64,000 bases of DNA, taken from the NCBI GenBank assembly GCA_000349905.1, contig KB722738.1:2138269-2202268 (forward strand), read 5' to 3'. The translations under genes and the position numbers were made by a program. Positions 32,784 to 45,556 of the stretch are shown one piece after another. The DNA is from Volvariella volvacea V23 (Eukaryota; Basidiomycota; Agaricomycetes; Agaricales; Pluteaceae). The notes under the pieces are model-generated. The model searched no databases, had not been told where the DNA came from, and worked only from the letters and a program-made list of their open reading frames with translations. Numbering within the stretch: the first letter of the stretch is position 1; each line of letters opens with the position of its first letter.

Positions 32784-35700
32784 TTCTGTGGGGGTGTTAA
32801 AGCTGGAGAATTTCTATCCTCGCTACATTTTATACTTCGCGCTTCATTCTTGCGATGTTCGGTGAACCCTGAAGCGATAACGGGACGATGTGCTTCACTT
32901 AGGACGCCCTGAAGCATTCAACTTGATAAGCAGCTTTGGATAAGCAGAAGAGGTATGCAGGGTATGTCTCTCAAAGCTAGCACATAATCCCGATGCTTCT
33001 GGGTAATATGAAGTGAAGCCTGAATTCGAGTTTTTGAGTGTTAGTTTATTCATTCACGAGCCGTTTCAAGGATAAACCCCATCTAAATTATACTCGCAAT
33101 ATAGATGCTGTAGGAATTCCACCCATCCTTGGAAGAACCGGCGAGGACGAAGTTCGGAGTGTATATACCACCGTTTTATACTATGTCAGATAGATCCGTC
33201 AGCTTCTGAGAGTCTTTATAAGAGCGTACTGTTTCGAGACATTATCTCTCACTCTAGGCTCGTGCTTCTGAGGGAAAGGCAACCCATTGAGCTCACTTAC
33301 GCAATTCACAGACACTAATACTGAACTCATTCGACGTCAATCAATTGCGCAAGCATTAAGGAGCGATGCGAACAAACAGGTCACCCCATATTCGCACCTT
33401 CCGAGATCGTCGATGAATATAAATGGCTAATAATTCCCACAAACATTACATATACATTCCCGAGAGTCCCGGAAATCACCTTACAACACAGGTGAACGTA
33501 CAATTTCCTCCTGAAATACTCCATAAGACGAACGACCCGTCACGGATAACTAGACCTTGGGATAGCAACTGCTGGATCTGGCTTAATTGTGTGGCGATCT
33601 GCTAGATGGCTGGTGATTAGCACTAAACAAATAACGGGCTCAAACACTTACCGTGACTGATCGTAGTCATCGCGTGGTGAGCAGCGTTGTAAATGTGAGG
33701 ATAGTACTCCTACTAATCACGGGCACTATCTGGCCAAATGAGACCATTGCTGTCATCCTCATGTCCCTCTCTTCGTCTTCGTGCCCTTCGCCAGAATCCT
33801 CCCAATCTTCTACTCCAAATGTCGGGCCTCTTTCTTTTCCTCTGTCGGATTCAATAGAACCGTTCTTGGAGCTTTAGGTGGCAGCAACTTTTAGTGTCAA
33901 GGTACCACCGGTCGTGTTAGCAATCATAGAATTTGATGACGAAAAGTGGTGGTGTACCAGGTTCATGACGAAGCCAACCTTCGACAAATTGAGGTATTTC
34001 TGGTGGGCAGAGGGTATATTCCCAAAGACGCTGAGACGTCATATCTATACTCCGAATGCCTCGAAACCGAAACTCAGAATTAATCTGGGGGAGGGAAGGA
34101 AAGTTCGAGATTAGAAGCACCGCGACCTTGAGAGTAATTCTGAGGAGGATTATTCGACATTCGATCGTTCTCGCATTCTCCCGGAAACTACAAGTTTTAA
34201 ACACTCTCAATCTCTGTCCAATGGTTGCTCTCCCATCTGAACGTCATTCATTTCCTAAAGGTCATACCCGTCTCTCCTGCACGTGAAAATCGCCCCTTAC
34301 ACTATATCCATAGGTACGCTGTATTCCGCGGGATTGAAAGTATGGGTAAGTCGCACAGTTTTGTTCCCGGCGGCGGTCTAGCGATAAGCACGGTGACATT
34401 TACCGGATCTAATACTAACTCGCAGAGGATTTGTGAGATTATGAGTACAGTGGGAGTGGGGTCTGAGTAATGTGTTGATGGGAGAGGCGATAGCTTTTTG
34501 GATGGGGAGTACGCAACTCCCACAATGGGTCCTTTAGGCGCGCAGTGGGCGTATGCCCAGAGACAAAGGCATCACATGATGATCCGAGGACCACTGTCTG
34601 GGGGAACAGTACGTATTGTATTCAACCAGCCCGAGCTTGGTGCTGTTGTGGCCGGTGCCAATCCGTGCAACCCGCTGTTCCCACTCTTGTTCACTTGTAC
34701 ACGCTTCCTTGAACTATCACCACAGTCACTTCTTGGCCGCTATCAGAAGCACAGGCTTCAGGACAATTCGCTCTTGGGAGGTGCTTGGCCGCTGAGATGA
34801 CTCCACATTGGCGTCAGATACGAAATTATACACGAGGCAATTCAGGGTCTTTCGGGAAGGTGTGCTGCCAGCAATGCGATACGAGGACCAACGTCGAAAT
34901 GATGTAGTTAACCTATCACAGTCACAAACATAGAAAATCTCGATGTTCCCTTCCAGTGGTTTGCACCCAGAAAGAAAGAATATTCCGCACAGTACATCCG
35001 AGCTCAGAATATGCAAAGACGGATAAGGTTCTTCCCGGGGTGTGCCCTAAATCCGCAGAGATCTTGACAAACATTGGCCGTAACTTCCCGGGGCCAAAGC
35101 TAGCCAAGAGTCAGCTAGCTTCATCTTTGCCATAGATTCTCTTGGACTCACTTGATGCGGCAGCATCGGCATTAGGGACTGAAATATTCTGGCGCCGTAG
35201 GCCGATTTTTTGGCATCTTGTCTCCAACGCTTCTGTGCCCCATACTTATGCTGTTGTGGCCTGTGCTCATGGTATGCGTTACTGGATTTTGTCTTCCAAC
35301 ACCTTGGGCTGGGTATGGCGGTGTGTATGTGAAGACCTATCCCCTGGCGCTCTTTTTACCGCTCGGCGACTTATGAATGTCGTATTGCAACCTGCATCCC
35401 CTTCTTGAATCGTGCGCGAAATCTGCTCCAAGAACAATAACATTCGATGTGAAGCGGCCTCTTAATCTCGATAAGAATAGCTACTGGCCTCGTTCCTTTG
35501 ATCTCAGTCTAGAGCTTGGCACCAACGCAGCACAACTACGCGTCAGCCGATTCCATTCAGGATGCCAGGCGCCCTTCACTCCAAATATAGGTTCTACAGC
35601 AATCTTCACGATGTCAATTTGACAGATTGAGGTGGTGATTAGTCGAGACGCCCATTTCTTATTATGAGCCTGCCGGACGCCCATTACCATTATACTGTAC

Positions 35701-35878
35701 AAGGTAAAGGAATGGAGTCGAGCATGCGGCTACCTGATCTTGTACTTTTCCTGACACATATAATGATAAGCTATAGAGAGACGCCAGGGGTGCACCCACT
35801 AACGCCCTAGGATGTGTATCCTTCATAAGAAGCCTCCTAGGGTTGTTGAATACCCACCTCTCCTCTGGGTTTACGCTC
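32784..35878. other. Gene-poor stretch, no gene recognised
   Basis: About 3.1 kb between reductase B and the seven-exon membrane gene. Frames of 60 to 100 codons (33653-34114, 34498-34800, 35142-35622) occur in mixed phases and directions, and I could not link any with good splice sites. The sequence looks like degraded or non-coding DNA. A former gene cannot be excluded. Confidence 0.4.
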
Positions 35879-38140
35879 ATGAACATTCCCAAACTCAAAG
35901 GCCCTCCCCCAAGGGTACTCTGGCCCGTGCTGATTCTGCTTGGTCACTCCCTCCTCTTGTTCATTGCATGGGGGTTCTATACTGCAACAGCCATCAGACC
36001 AGTTGCACTCAGGGACTCCATCGCGGAGAAAGCTGCCCGTTATTCCATAGCAGCGACATTCACTGTTACTCTAGTGTGTACCGTGATTACTATTATTTCC
36101 TCCTAGTATGTTACTTCTCGACCCATATCAGAATTTTCGACTGACCTCGGGAAGTTTGTATACACATTCAGTTCGATATGCGGTGACATGTAGTTTGGCC
36201 AAATCTATGCCACTCCACCGCCTTGCTTTGGGTATCAAAATCGCGCGAGCGCAAGTACTGTTGACCAAGAGAGCTCCGTTTTTTGGATGGATGGTGCTCA
36301 CGTTGATTAGTGTTGGTATCCTGAAAGCACAGACGGCGGCGTATGTCATTTAGTGCCCAACGACCCAGCACCTGCTGAATCTTGGTCAGATGGAATGCTT
36401 TATTCGCTCCGAGGCGGATAATCATAGAATATGGTGCAAGTGGCACTGGTATCAATATGATCGCGCCAGAGTTTGCACAGCTTGCAATAAATTCTGTCTA
36501 TAATGCCTCATGGACATCTCCTGGTAAGCGTATCACAAACCCAATCATACGCTCCATTGACGATGCATAAAAGATAGCATTACCACTATACCTTCGATAA
36601 TGGAAGCCAGTGGTATTGCAGCACTCAATGCCGCGTTTGGTCACCCAGGCATTGTCAACTTTGATCAAGTGACTTTCATTAACTCCACACGTAAGATGAC
36701 CCTATACTAATATAAAACTTTCACGAACCTGATATCAAAAAACTCAGATGGTATCATGCCGGTTTATTTGCAAAATACTCAGAGCAGTCTTCGTGTAGGA
36801 TCTCAATATCCTATCTCTCTTGGCCCAGATGCCAAGCCGCAGACCTCAAGTGTATTCAGTACCAGCATCATCGTTGAACAACAAGGACTCACTGCCGATG
36901 TTGAGTGCCAACCAAGGGACCAGTCATTGCAAACAATAGAAGACTTCCCCTTCACTATCCCGACTAATGCCACAACGATGCTGAATGCCATAACCTTTCA
37001 TCTAAATGCGATTTGTCCTGAAGGCTCAAACGCAACAGGTAGGACAAGTCGTTCTATTTGTATAGCCGATTATAGTAATTTATACTTCCCAGATTGGGCT
37101 ACAACAAGAGTCTATGACCGCAACGTCTCATCGCCGGATGTTGTGCTTGTCGGCTTGTGCTCTATAGATTCCGAGCCCCAAAACTATGGTAGGACTTTGG
37201 GCCTCTATGCGGGTGCAACGTTAATTATTCTCTCACATACAGAGATCATCCTACATGGCCAAGGGAACGCTGGCTTCATTGGCACCCTAAGATGTCTGGT
37301 GAAGCCTAAGGTCACCACCGTTCAAATGCACTATGCCTCCTCCACGGGAATCTATAACTTGTCTTCAACTACATTTGTTACATTAGGATCACTGGTGCAT
37401 GAGGAGGACATCAAAATCCGAGGTGTTGGTGATGGACCGCTTGCGTTTTTGTATCGGCACCTCAAAAACATGCAAACACTAGCAGGAAACGAATTTTCCA
37501 ATATTATTACAGGACCTTACCGTCATGACAACTCGCCACAAACTACCCAAAGAGCCATTGTATGTCAGTTACTACCCTATCAGCTAGCTCAATTATCATT
37601 TACCAATGATTCAGGAAGCATATCTCATTGGCACATTTGAATTTGGTGCCACGGTGAGCTATAAGCACAAACGTGCCCTAACTTACGTCGCTCACTCAGT
37701 TCATAATCATTGCTTAGCTGCTTCGTGCAGAGTTCTCGAGGACTAATACCCCGTATTGGCAAAACAACCAAATCCCCGCCCCGTATACGTACGAATACAA
37801 AGGTACCTACTTCGTGGAGACTATGGGATGGGACAACCGAGCATCAGTGAATGTCCCACTGTTTCTCCTCATCCCAACATTTGTCTCCCTTGCTGCCATT
37901 GTAATCACCATCAGTGCCATCGTCGGACGGCCTACCGCGGAATCAAAAGAGGATTATTTGGAGTTGAACCTCGGGGAGTTCTTGCACGTCTTAGCTGTTT
38001 CTTATCCAGGCATCAATTTACCAAGCTTGGATAAAAACGCAAACGACTTTTTGGAGGAGAGCCGGAACCTATCCGCTAGGCTGGAACCTTCCAACCCGGA
38101 GACAAACACTGGCAGAGATTTTGAATTGAAGATTAAATAA
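35879..38140 (+). CDS. Membrane protein with large extracellular domain, 645 aa, seven exons
   Basis: Exons 35879-36105, 36155-36340, 36390-36523, 36574-36690, 36748-37559, 37615-37653 and 37718-38140. All phases agree (645 codons plus stop). The first transmembrane segment is LWPVLILLGHSLLLFIAWGF. The second is TFTVTLVCTVITIISSYLY, followed by SVRYAVTCSLAKSMPLHRLA and GIKIARAQ. The third is FGWMVLTLISVGILKAQTAA. A long, presumably extracellular region follows, with several N-glycosylation sequons (NAS, NST, NAT, NVS, NLS, NDS-like sites) and ASGIAALNAAFGHPGIVNFD and GTFEFGATLLRAEFS. A final helix (VPLFLLIPTFVSLAAIVITI) precedes a short Glu/Asn-rich cytosolic tail. I recognise the architecture as a widespread mushroom family of unknown function, so a surface or sensory role is only a guess. 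A decayed relative lies 2 kb downstream. Confidence 0.8.
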
Positions 38141-40052
38141 TTACATACTCTTTCGTGCTTGTTCCGTTGTACCACTGTCCTCCCACCTCTATTTGGCAAT
38201 CATAATGTCCTTTTTGACTGGATCGTGAACCGGACCTCACGCGCTTGACACTAGCTGCATATGTGACAATAGGTTGAGCGCCTCGATACCTGCTTAGAAT
38301 TCTCGGACCCATCACCCACCAAGTTCGACCACGATCACAGACGTACCTAATCCAACAGACTGCGCACTGCTTCTGGCATCGCTGGAGCTACACACTGGTG
38401 TTTTACCCTGCGTGACCTCATTTATCCCGCATACAATTTCAGAGGTTTACTGCGGACCTGTTGTGCACCGTGTTTGGGTCTAGCGGCATCATTGATCCCG
38501 GAACGAGACCCACATCCTGATAATATATCACGTTTTGCATCTTAATAAGACACATTCTATCTTGTGGTCTTAGGCTCTTGGGTCATGCATTATTGTGTTT
38601 GTTCTGATGGTTCTGCGTCGAGGTGCAGCGACCTGTTTCACTACGGCTTGCATTGCTGTACTGTAATTTATGCCGCGCTACTACAATTCATGTGATGGTA
38701 AAGAGACCTGTACATAGCTTCTTTCCTTACTTGCTCCAAATATCAGTTAGAAGGGGCCTTGCATACCTGATGTCATAGGGTAAAGCCGAGTGCGACCCAC
38801 TCCCTCCACCCCGATTACCAGTCATCTTCGGCAGTAGCTTGTCGGTCGAAGGCAATGAGCAGGCAAGGCATCTACGGCAACTATCATCAGCTTAATTAGA
38901 CACCCCACAGGGTGTATTAAGAGCAAATGTACTAGGCTTAAAAATCTTGGTATTTAGGCTCGTTAATGAGGCGACACGGTGTAACAGTATGATCTTAGTC
39001 TTATGACTCTAGAGAGGATAACTCGCTCGCTCTTCAGTTCATAACCCGTTGAGGGCCGTAGCTCCAGATTCCCGCGGTATTATCGCTGCACTCCTCCACA
39101 TAAACTTGATCCAAATCTTCTCGTACTGTACGTGTTTGGAGGGACTCGAACAGAAGCTGCGTCGCCTTCCTAACTTGAATCACAGCTTTCGGTATCACCC
39201 GACGGAGTTGTCGGAGTCTAATCTTTTAGTAGAAAGGGCTTGCTCTTGCATCGTTCCTGAAGCTCATTCCTGTTGCAATCTGTGCTGATCACAATAACCA
39301 TCATAGCCCATGTCGTGATCTCAACTACGTATGCTTCGGTACTCTCCATTTGTATTAATTGAGCGCTTTTCTCCTCCCTTGGCAGTCTGCCTACGTTGCC
39401 CCTTCCTAATACAACACCCCCGAACACCGCAGATCCTGCTCACATGCCACTCGGAAATAGGATGCACCATCGAGATTGGAGATTATGGGAAACTAGATGA
39501 GCACAGGCCCAGAGTAGCCCGCATGGAACCCCCAGTATACATGAGGCAGCATGCGTGCGGGTCGGTACTTGTTTCATCAATGCATCGTGGTTTGCTTCTA
39601 TTCCCTTTCAATTAGATCCCTTCCCTCTTCGCAATGCCACTCATCCTCTTCAATTATTCGATAGGCTGCTAACGACCCGGATGACAGTATATTAGCTTGC
39701 AGCACGATTGATCCCAGAAGATGGAGTGCTGCTAGTCAGAAGAAATTCATGGTTTCTGCACGCTGGTATATCGTTGGTTACTCATTTCGGCTTCCCAAAC
39801 GGCAAGGCTACAAAGAGGCGCTGGAGGTGCATTCTAGTACATTATACAGATTCTGGGGTGAGCATACTCATAAGCTGCGTCTTGTTGCGCTACTTCATTA
39901 CACGATTCCCATTACTCGGCATCCATGGTATTCCGACCGCGATACACCCTCTAGGGATGTTCTGACCTTTGATATTTATATCTGAACAAGTCAGCTCCTG
40001 GCTGCAGCCAGTAGCTCTATATTATGAGAACTACGAAACCGGGTCGCATGCC
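38141..40052. other. Intergenic, nothing recognised
   Basis: About 1.9 kb downstream of the membrane gene. Frames of up to 94 codons (39049-39288, 39331-39615, 39708-39985) show no motif. It may include decayed 5' sequence of the pseudogene that becomes recognisable at about 40053. Confidence 0.4.
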
Positions 40053-40714
40053 CAAGATTCATTGTCGTATGGGCTGCACGGTCAACTTCAAGAGATCACA
40101 CTCATTTTGACACTATTATCCCCCATCATCTCCATTAGTTCCGGCTGATACGTGATCCACTCAACTTTCCAGGGCTCAGGTCCCATATGATGAATCTAGT
40201 TGCCTTTACCCGCGTTCAATCCTGTATGCGTTGACATGTCCGCTGACCGATTTTATCTTGCTTCAGGCATGAAAATCGCGCAACTATGACACGCCGCTTA
40301 ATCTGAAGTTTGTTTGTGTGCATGGTGGTTACGCTAATCACTATCGGCATTCTGGGTACAGCGTATGTTTCTGATGCGCATCCGAAAAATGATTTACTCG
40401 TGGTAAGATGAAACATTTCTCACACCAAGTTAGATTATCACGGAACACTGCGAGTAGCTCTGCAATAGATCTTACCACTTTTGCATAGAATAAGAGACAA
40501 CTTTGCGTGTGTTTTCATTGAAAAAGGTGCACCTAATTTAATTTTGTCTTCGAGTATCCGAGTTGGACCCTTTGACATTCGGACATTCCATTTACGCGAT
40601 GCCTTTAGACATCTCACAGATAATGCAGAGTTGGATCTCCCTATGGTCATTGCCTTTGACAACTTCCCTTTTGTCAATACCATAGCTGAGATGGTTTTAT
40701 GGTGCATATTCTAG
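40053..40714 (+). pseudogene. Decayed relative of the seven-exon membrane gene
   Basis: Short peptides in successive frames follow the order of the intact gene at 35879-38140. At about 40053-40140, DSLSYGLHGQ then ITLILTLLSPIISISS matches the end of exon 1 (TFTVTLVCTVITIISS). At about 40205-40265, LYPRSILYALTCPL matches LYTHSVRYAVTCSL. At about 40267, GMKIAQ matches GIKIARAQ. At about 40320-40355, VCMVVTLITIGILG matches GWMVLTLISVGILK. At 40640-40690, AFDNFPFVNTIAEMV matches NFDQVTFINSTHGIM. In-frame stops and frame changes separate these blocks. Sequence beyond 40714 may continue the relic, but I could not align it. Confidence 0.55.
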
Positions 40715-42554
40715 ATTTTCTTGATATTAAATGCTATATATGCTATTACTGGCGTTTCTTAGGACGCAAAATCTGGCTGGCACTCGCTTAGATCTCAAGC
40801 CACAATGCTCGAATGAACTCGATTTTTATATCGTGCTCACACAACAGCCCATCATGAATGCTTGACAAGAGACTCACCACTGTTGGTCATATTGTACTGG
40901 CATCCCAATCGCCTTTTCAAGGGTAGCTGATGTCACAACATATTTGTGGAGATAAGTTACCCAGATGGTCAAAATTATCTACAATCCGTTTTAGGTACGA
41001 GCCTGGCCACGGTTTAAGATAGGGGAATGAGGAGTATCGTATTGTTCTACATTGCCCGTGGTAGGAATATCTGCATTTGTGCACGTGAGGTAACATTCAA
41101 TTCCTAAACTTAATCCTTGTATAATATAATTTACTTGCGATTGGTTTGCAAACCGGACCTTCTGGTTGCGTGACTTTTCCTCGCACCCAGAATCTATCAT
41201 ACGTGATGAGGGAATAAGAACCGAATTTTATTGGCTTGAGTGGTGCTGGTTTGGGGCCTCACCATTTGATCTAAGGTACCGATATGGTCGTATATGGTTC
41301 TGCGCTGCCACAATGGGCTTTGAAATCTTGAAAGTAGAAAGCGGACCATCTACGTGTGTACCTGAACACTTCAGCAGGCGATACAGGTAAATGAATCTGG
41401 CCATTCACCACGTTTTTACCGTAGCAACATATCATTGCAAACTGTCTAGAGCGCCCTTTGCAACCTACTAACCATTGTTGTTGAGCTCATCAATCATGAG
41501 ACTTGTCCGTTCTCAAGCGCCAAAAGCGATCTCATGGCCGACTGGTGGCTAGCGTGCACGGGTTGAAGCTGTACCAACCAGGCCCCCTTTTGGAGACCAT
41601 GATCGTAGAGCACGATGAATCCTGGACCAGTATCTCAAGTAAGCAACCGCCATCTTGCTCAAGAAACACTGCCACTGATAATTTATCGGCTAGCGAGTGA
41701 CCTCCTTCCTCTGGCGGATTATTGCTACCCTTAAGAATATAACCCGAATGTGAAAGCTTGAAGGAAGTAGCAAATACCATATTTCCTGGCTTAGGGGACA
41801 GCACAATAAGCTCTGAATCAGGGACTCGACGTACTACGTTACATCTTCAATTCCTTCTGGGTCCATGAAGCCCAAAGCATCCCCAGCCCGCGCGCCAGGA
41901 GCACACATTCTGGTTAAGAGACTGACAATACGCCCTCAGCCTCCTTTATCTCTGCGGCGTAAGCGGAGGTGACTCCCCTGTTCGCATTCATGTGCTGAGC
42001 GTAGCTTTTATTGCTTACGACTCGCGTATCAAAGGAGGCGAGGGTGTCAAATAAAGGACTGCACACTGAACGTGGAGCGGTCACGATCTAATTGCATTCG
42101 CACATGGTCGTCGAGTTTATTATGCGACCTTGCAGTACACTGGGCTTGCTTCGATAGGAGTAAAAAATTCATTGCGACAGCATTGCTATAATACACACTA
42201 GCAATAGATGGGGTTTGCGGTTGCCTGATCTTCTACTTCCATATCTCGATTTCAACTGGAATTTGAGCGCAAATAGTTAAGGGGGCTGATCATAACCAGC
42301 AAGCGCTTAATCGTTTATGGAGACAGAAGCATGGTCGAGCTGTATTGCAATTCAACCGGGGTCGGAAGAACTCGCGAAGGGAGGCAGCTCAGAGTCCTGA
42401 TACCCACACAACGGCAGGTGCATCCATACGTCACGATCGACTTTCTCTCAATTCAGCACGGAACTTCGACGCGATACACAACTCAACTAAACTCACCACT
42501 CGGCCAAGGATCGTACATTCTTGGTATCAAATGGGTATTTCAATGTGATGTTTT
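40715..42554. other. Gene-poor stretch, no gene recognised
   Basis: About 1.8 kb containing short frames only (41166-41390 and 41503-41804 are the longest). Part may be the rest of the decayed membrane gene. A 261-codon plus frame beginning at 42331 runs into the antisense of the next gene and is not considered real. Confidence 0.4.
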
Positions 42555-43363
42555 TCAAGCATCTGCACCAAACGAAAGCAGCGCCTTATCAGTCTTCTTC
42601 GTCTTTTTCTTCTTTGCTTTATTGCCACTCTTTCCCTCCCCATCCTTTTTGCCACCTCTCTTGGAACTTGGCTCATCCGCTTCGTCATCTTCAATCACTA
42701 TTGCTTTCCGCTTTCCTTTTGTTGACGACGCTTTAGCCCCTGATGATGAGAAGGATAGACTAGGAGGCGGTTTCGACGGTTTCTGCATTGCCCCCTCCTT
42801 AGATGACCTTGGTTGGCCATCGCCCGCTTTCTCTCCTGAGCTTTTCTCCCTTTCATCGGGTAAAGGAGGTAATCCTCGTTCTATTTCCACAATTAGGTCA
42901 GCAAGTCTACACATACCAACGAATAGAGAAGCATCTGCTTACCAGCTCGTCGTACATTCTCAGCCTCCCTTTCTGTCAGATGTTTCCCCTGTTTCAAAAC
43001 CACCACTTGGGGCTTCTCATCATCGTCGTCTTCATCTGCGCTCCCAGGATCGTCATCCGGCCGTTCTGGTATTGGAGGTCTCTCGTCACGGTCTGGTTCT
43101 CCCCGTGGGCGCTTAGGGATAGGTGGCCGTCCGGAGCCATCGTATTCCCATTCTTCATCTTCGTAGGCACCTCCCCTCCCTCTGCCACCTCCTCTGTAGT
43201 CATCGTCGCCAACATATTGGGGCTCATCCTCGTCATCAGACCCGTACGAACCGCTGGGTCTACCAGAAATGCGATTCTGGAGTTTGAGAAGGAAAGCGGG
43301 TGTGTGTTGTTGATATGAAAGACGAGAAGAGAGCTGCGCGCGAGTGGGTTCTTTAGAGGTCAT
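42555..43363 (-). CDS. DUF4604 / KIAA1143-like protein, 248 aa
   Basis: Two exons (minus), 43363-42943 and 42880-42555. The 62-nt intron (donor GTAAGC, acceptor AAATAG, with CTAAT branch-like sequence) joins in phase 1, giving 248 aa. The N-terminal signature SYQQHTPAFLLKLQNRISG, the central acidic run followed by KPQVVVLKQGKHLTEREAE, and the C-terminal LLSFGADA match the layout of human KIAA1143 and the fungal DUF4604 family: PAFL near the start, PQVVVLK after an acidic stretch, and LLSF at the end. Between them lie an RGG-like patch (RGGGRGRGG) and a Lys-rich region (GNKAKKKKTKKTDK), which suggest nuclear location. The molecular function of the family is not established. Frames antisense to it, including a 261-codon one, are shadows. 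Confidence 0.85.
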
Positions 43364-43565
43364 GGATGGAATAGAGAGAGTACGTCCCTAAGCCGGGGTG
43401 TGCAACGTGATGCAAACAAGTCCAAAGGGCGCTTAAGCGCTCAAAATTCATTATAGATAATCGGCGAGACTAGCATTTTACGTGAAATCCGCAAATCTCT
43501 ATGGTATAAAATGTATAAAGGAACAAATGAGGTCCATGATCCAGGATGACACCCCTGAAGCATTT

Positions 43566-45556
43566 CTACATGCTCTTCGAGTTCATCCTCAACTGCTTGG
43601 GTAACATCAAAGATGCTCTAATTCCCATCAGAAATACTCCCAGTAATACCGCATAAACCAATCTTCCACCCAACAAGTGCTTCTCCAAAGAAATAGAGAA
43701 CAACGAAGAAGCAAAAGACGGCGCGGTCGAACGCACAACGCACCCTATGCTCTGAGCCAAACCATTCATGGAACCTAATGCCGATTTGCTCGGTGCGCTA
43801 TCGACTATGTGTATCTGTATAGATGCTGTGCTCGAAAGTGAGATTAAATCCCACCATCATGTCACTCAGTTGCTCACCGTACGCCATGTAAGCCAAAGAT
43901 GAAGCCATCAAGTGTACAGCAATAGCACCCCAAACCCATCCGTCCACTCTCCCCGCTCTCCTGGCTAACCAATTTTCTAGCGAGTACGAAGACAGTCCAA
44001 TAAGCATGCCCGCATATGAAATAATGTACAACTTCGTTGGACCATATTTTCTCATCAGTTTTCCCAAAAAATTCATCTGGAATACGGCGTTGGCGATGCC
44101 CCATATGCCCAGGGTGGTGCCGATCTGATAAGGCGTGAAGCCAAGTCCGCCTAGCGGGATAGAAGTCGACCAAACAAGGGGCATGAGGACTTGAAGAGAC
44201 ATCTCGGAAAAGGCGAGGAAACCGTAGTTGGACAATGCAATTATAGCTGGACGAGTCAAAAGGTCGCGGAGTGGAGGAGGCAATGTCTCTGCATCTTCAT
44301 TTTCGATCTCTGCAGGATTTGCCTCAAGAGTTGCAGAGCTTGCATCAGAACCCGGAATGGACCCATAGCTGTCAGAGCGTTCGGGCGAATTTCCAAGTAG
44401 AGGTGATATGGCGCTGCTGTCAGATTTTCGTTTTTCGGCTCGCCGTCTATGACGCTTGATGGCGGATGGCAGTGTCTGAAAGATTTAATTTTACGAGTTC
44501 TGAACCGAGTTTCATACTCACTTCTTTCAAGCTCAAGGAGGCGATTATGCCTGAGATAAGGGCCAGGAAAGATGATATGGCACATGGGAGAAGGTAGGGA
44601 TACTCCTTGAAGAGCTCTATTCTACCAAGTGTGTCGGGCCACCGCTGAGCCGGACGAGCGAAAATTCCTCCGATTATGGGTCTGATAAATCGAGCAGGTC
44701 ACACCGTCAAAGTAAAGCGAATAAGGGATCTAGTGTGGACATACCCAAGGGTAGATCCAACGCTCCACATCAAGGGAATCATTGAAAATGCATCAGCCAT
44801 GTTAGTCGAATCACTCAGCTGCATGGAGAAAGACCTCAATCTCTGTCATACTAAGGTCAGCTGGTCATCCTTACCTCCGCCATCACGCTCTTTGACACGC
44901 CTATAGAGTCATCAGCACCGATGCACGGATATAGATGCGAGGATGTTCGACGTACCTATGTTCCCATTGAAAACTCCCTGAAAGCATCTCGACACAACCA
45001 AGGCCCAAAAGTGTTTAGACCAGCCAAAGCTTAACATTGCAACAGATAGTCCGAAAGGTCCCAAAAGCAGTATTGGCCGTCGACCAAAGTAATCAGATGC
45101 TCGGCCCCATGAGACCACGGTTAGAGCCTCTGCGAGGAAAAATATCGATTCCTAAACCATAAATGGTGGAGCAGCTGGTCAGTATAAATGAAGACGTGAT
45201 CGTGGCGCGGGCGGGTCATTGGCGTTGCAGAGTTGATAGGAAGCCGTGTATATTCCGAACGCGACAAAAGAGTAACAACACAAAAGGGAACTAGCACGAA
45301 AGTGGGTAAAACTTACAATAACCCCAGCAAAGTACCCTGTCCTTTTTTCGTCTCCATTCGTAATCCCAGTCTCATGGATAAACTGAGCTATGAATGGGTA
45401 AATGACAGTGGCAGTTATAGGCTCGCTGAATTGAATCAAGAGAACGATAAAGAGTTGAAATTTAGGCAAAGGATTGGGTTTAATGGGTTCTTCAGTTGTT
45501 GGGGTCGTAGCTCTGGTCGAGTCATTTTCATCGTGGCTGATTTCGTGAGTAGTCAT
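43566..45556 (-). CDS. MFS transporter, ZIFL/DHA1-like (MFS-A)
   Basis: Seven-exon minus gene of roughly 510 aa. The first exons are 45556-45317, 45151-44956 and 44900-44875, and the stop is at 43566. TM1 follows LPKFQLFIVLLIQFSEPITA, and the loop GITNGDEKRTGYFAG precedes TM2. The MFS loop 2-3 signature is present (WGRASDYFGRRPILLLGP), then LSFGWSKHFWALVVSRCFQG, VSKSVMAE, STNMADAFSMIPLMWS, IIGGIFARPAQRWPDT and a charged central loop (AIKRHRRRAEKRKSDSS). The second half starts ALSNYGFLAFSEMSLQVLMP and ends with ASIQIHIVDSAPSKSALGSM and the last helices. Members export small molecules or metal chelates by proton antiport; the substrate here is unknown. It closely resembles MFS-B in the same order and orientation, so the two are tandem duplicates. 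Confidence 0.85.

Noticed and set aside
42331..43116. 261-codon plus frame
   Set aside because: Mostly antisense to the DUF4604 gene, whose conserved anchors are on the minus strand.
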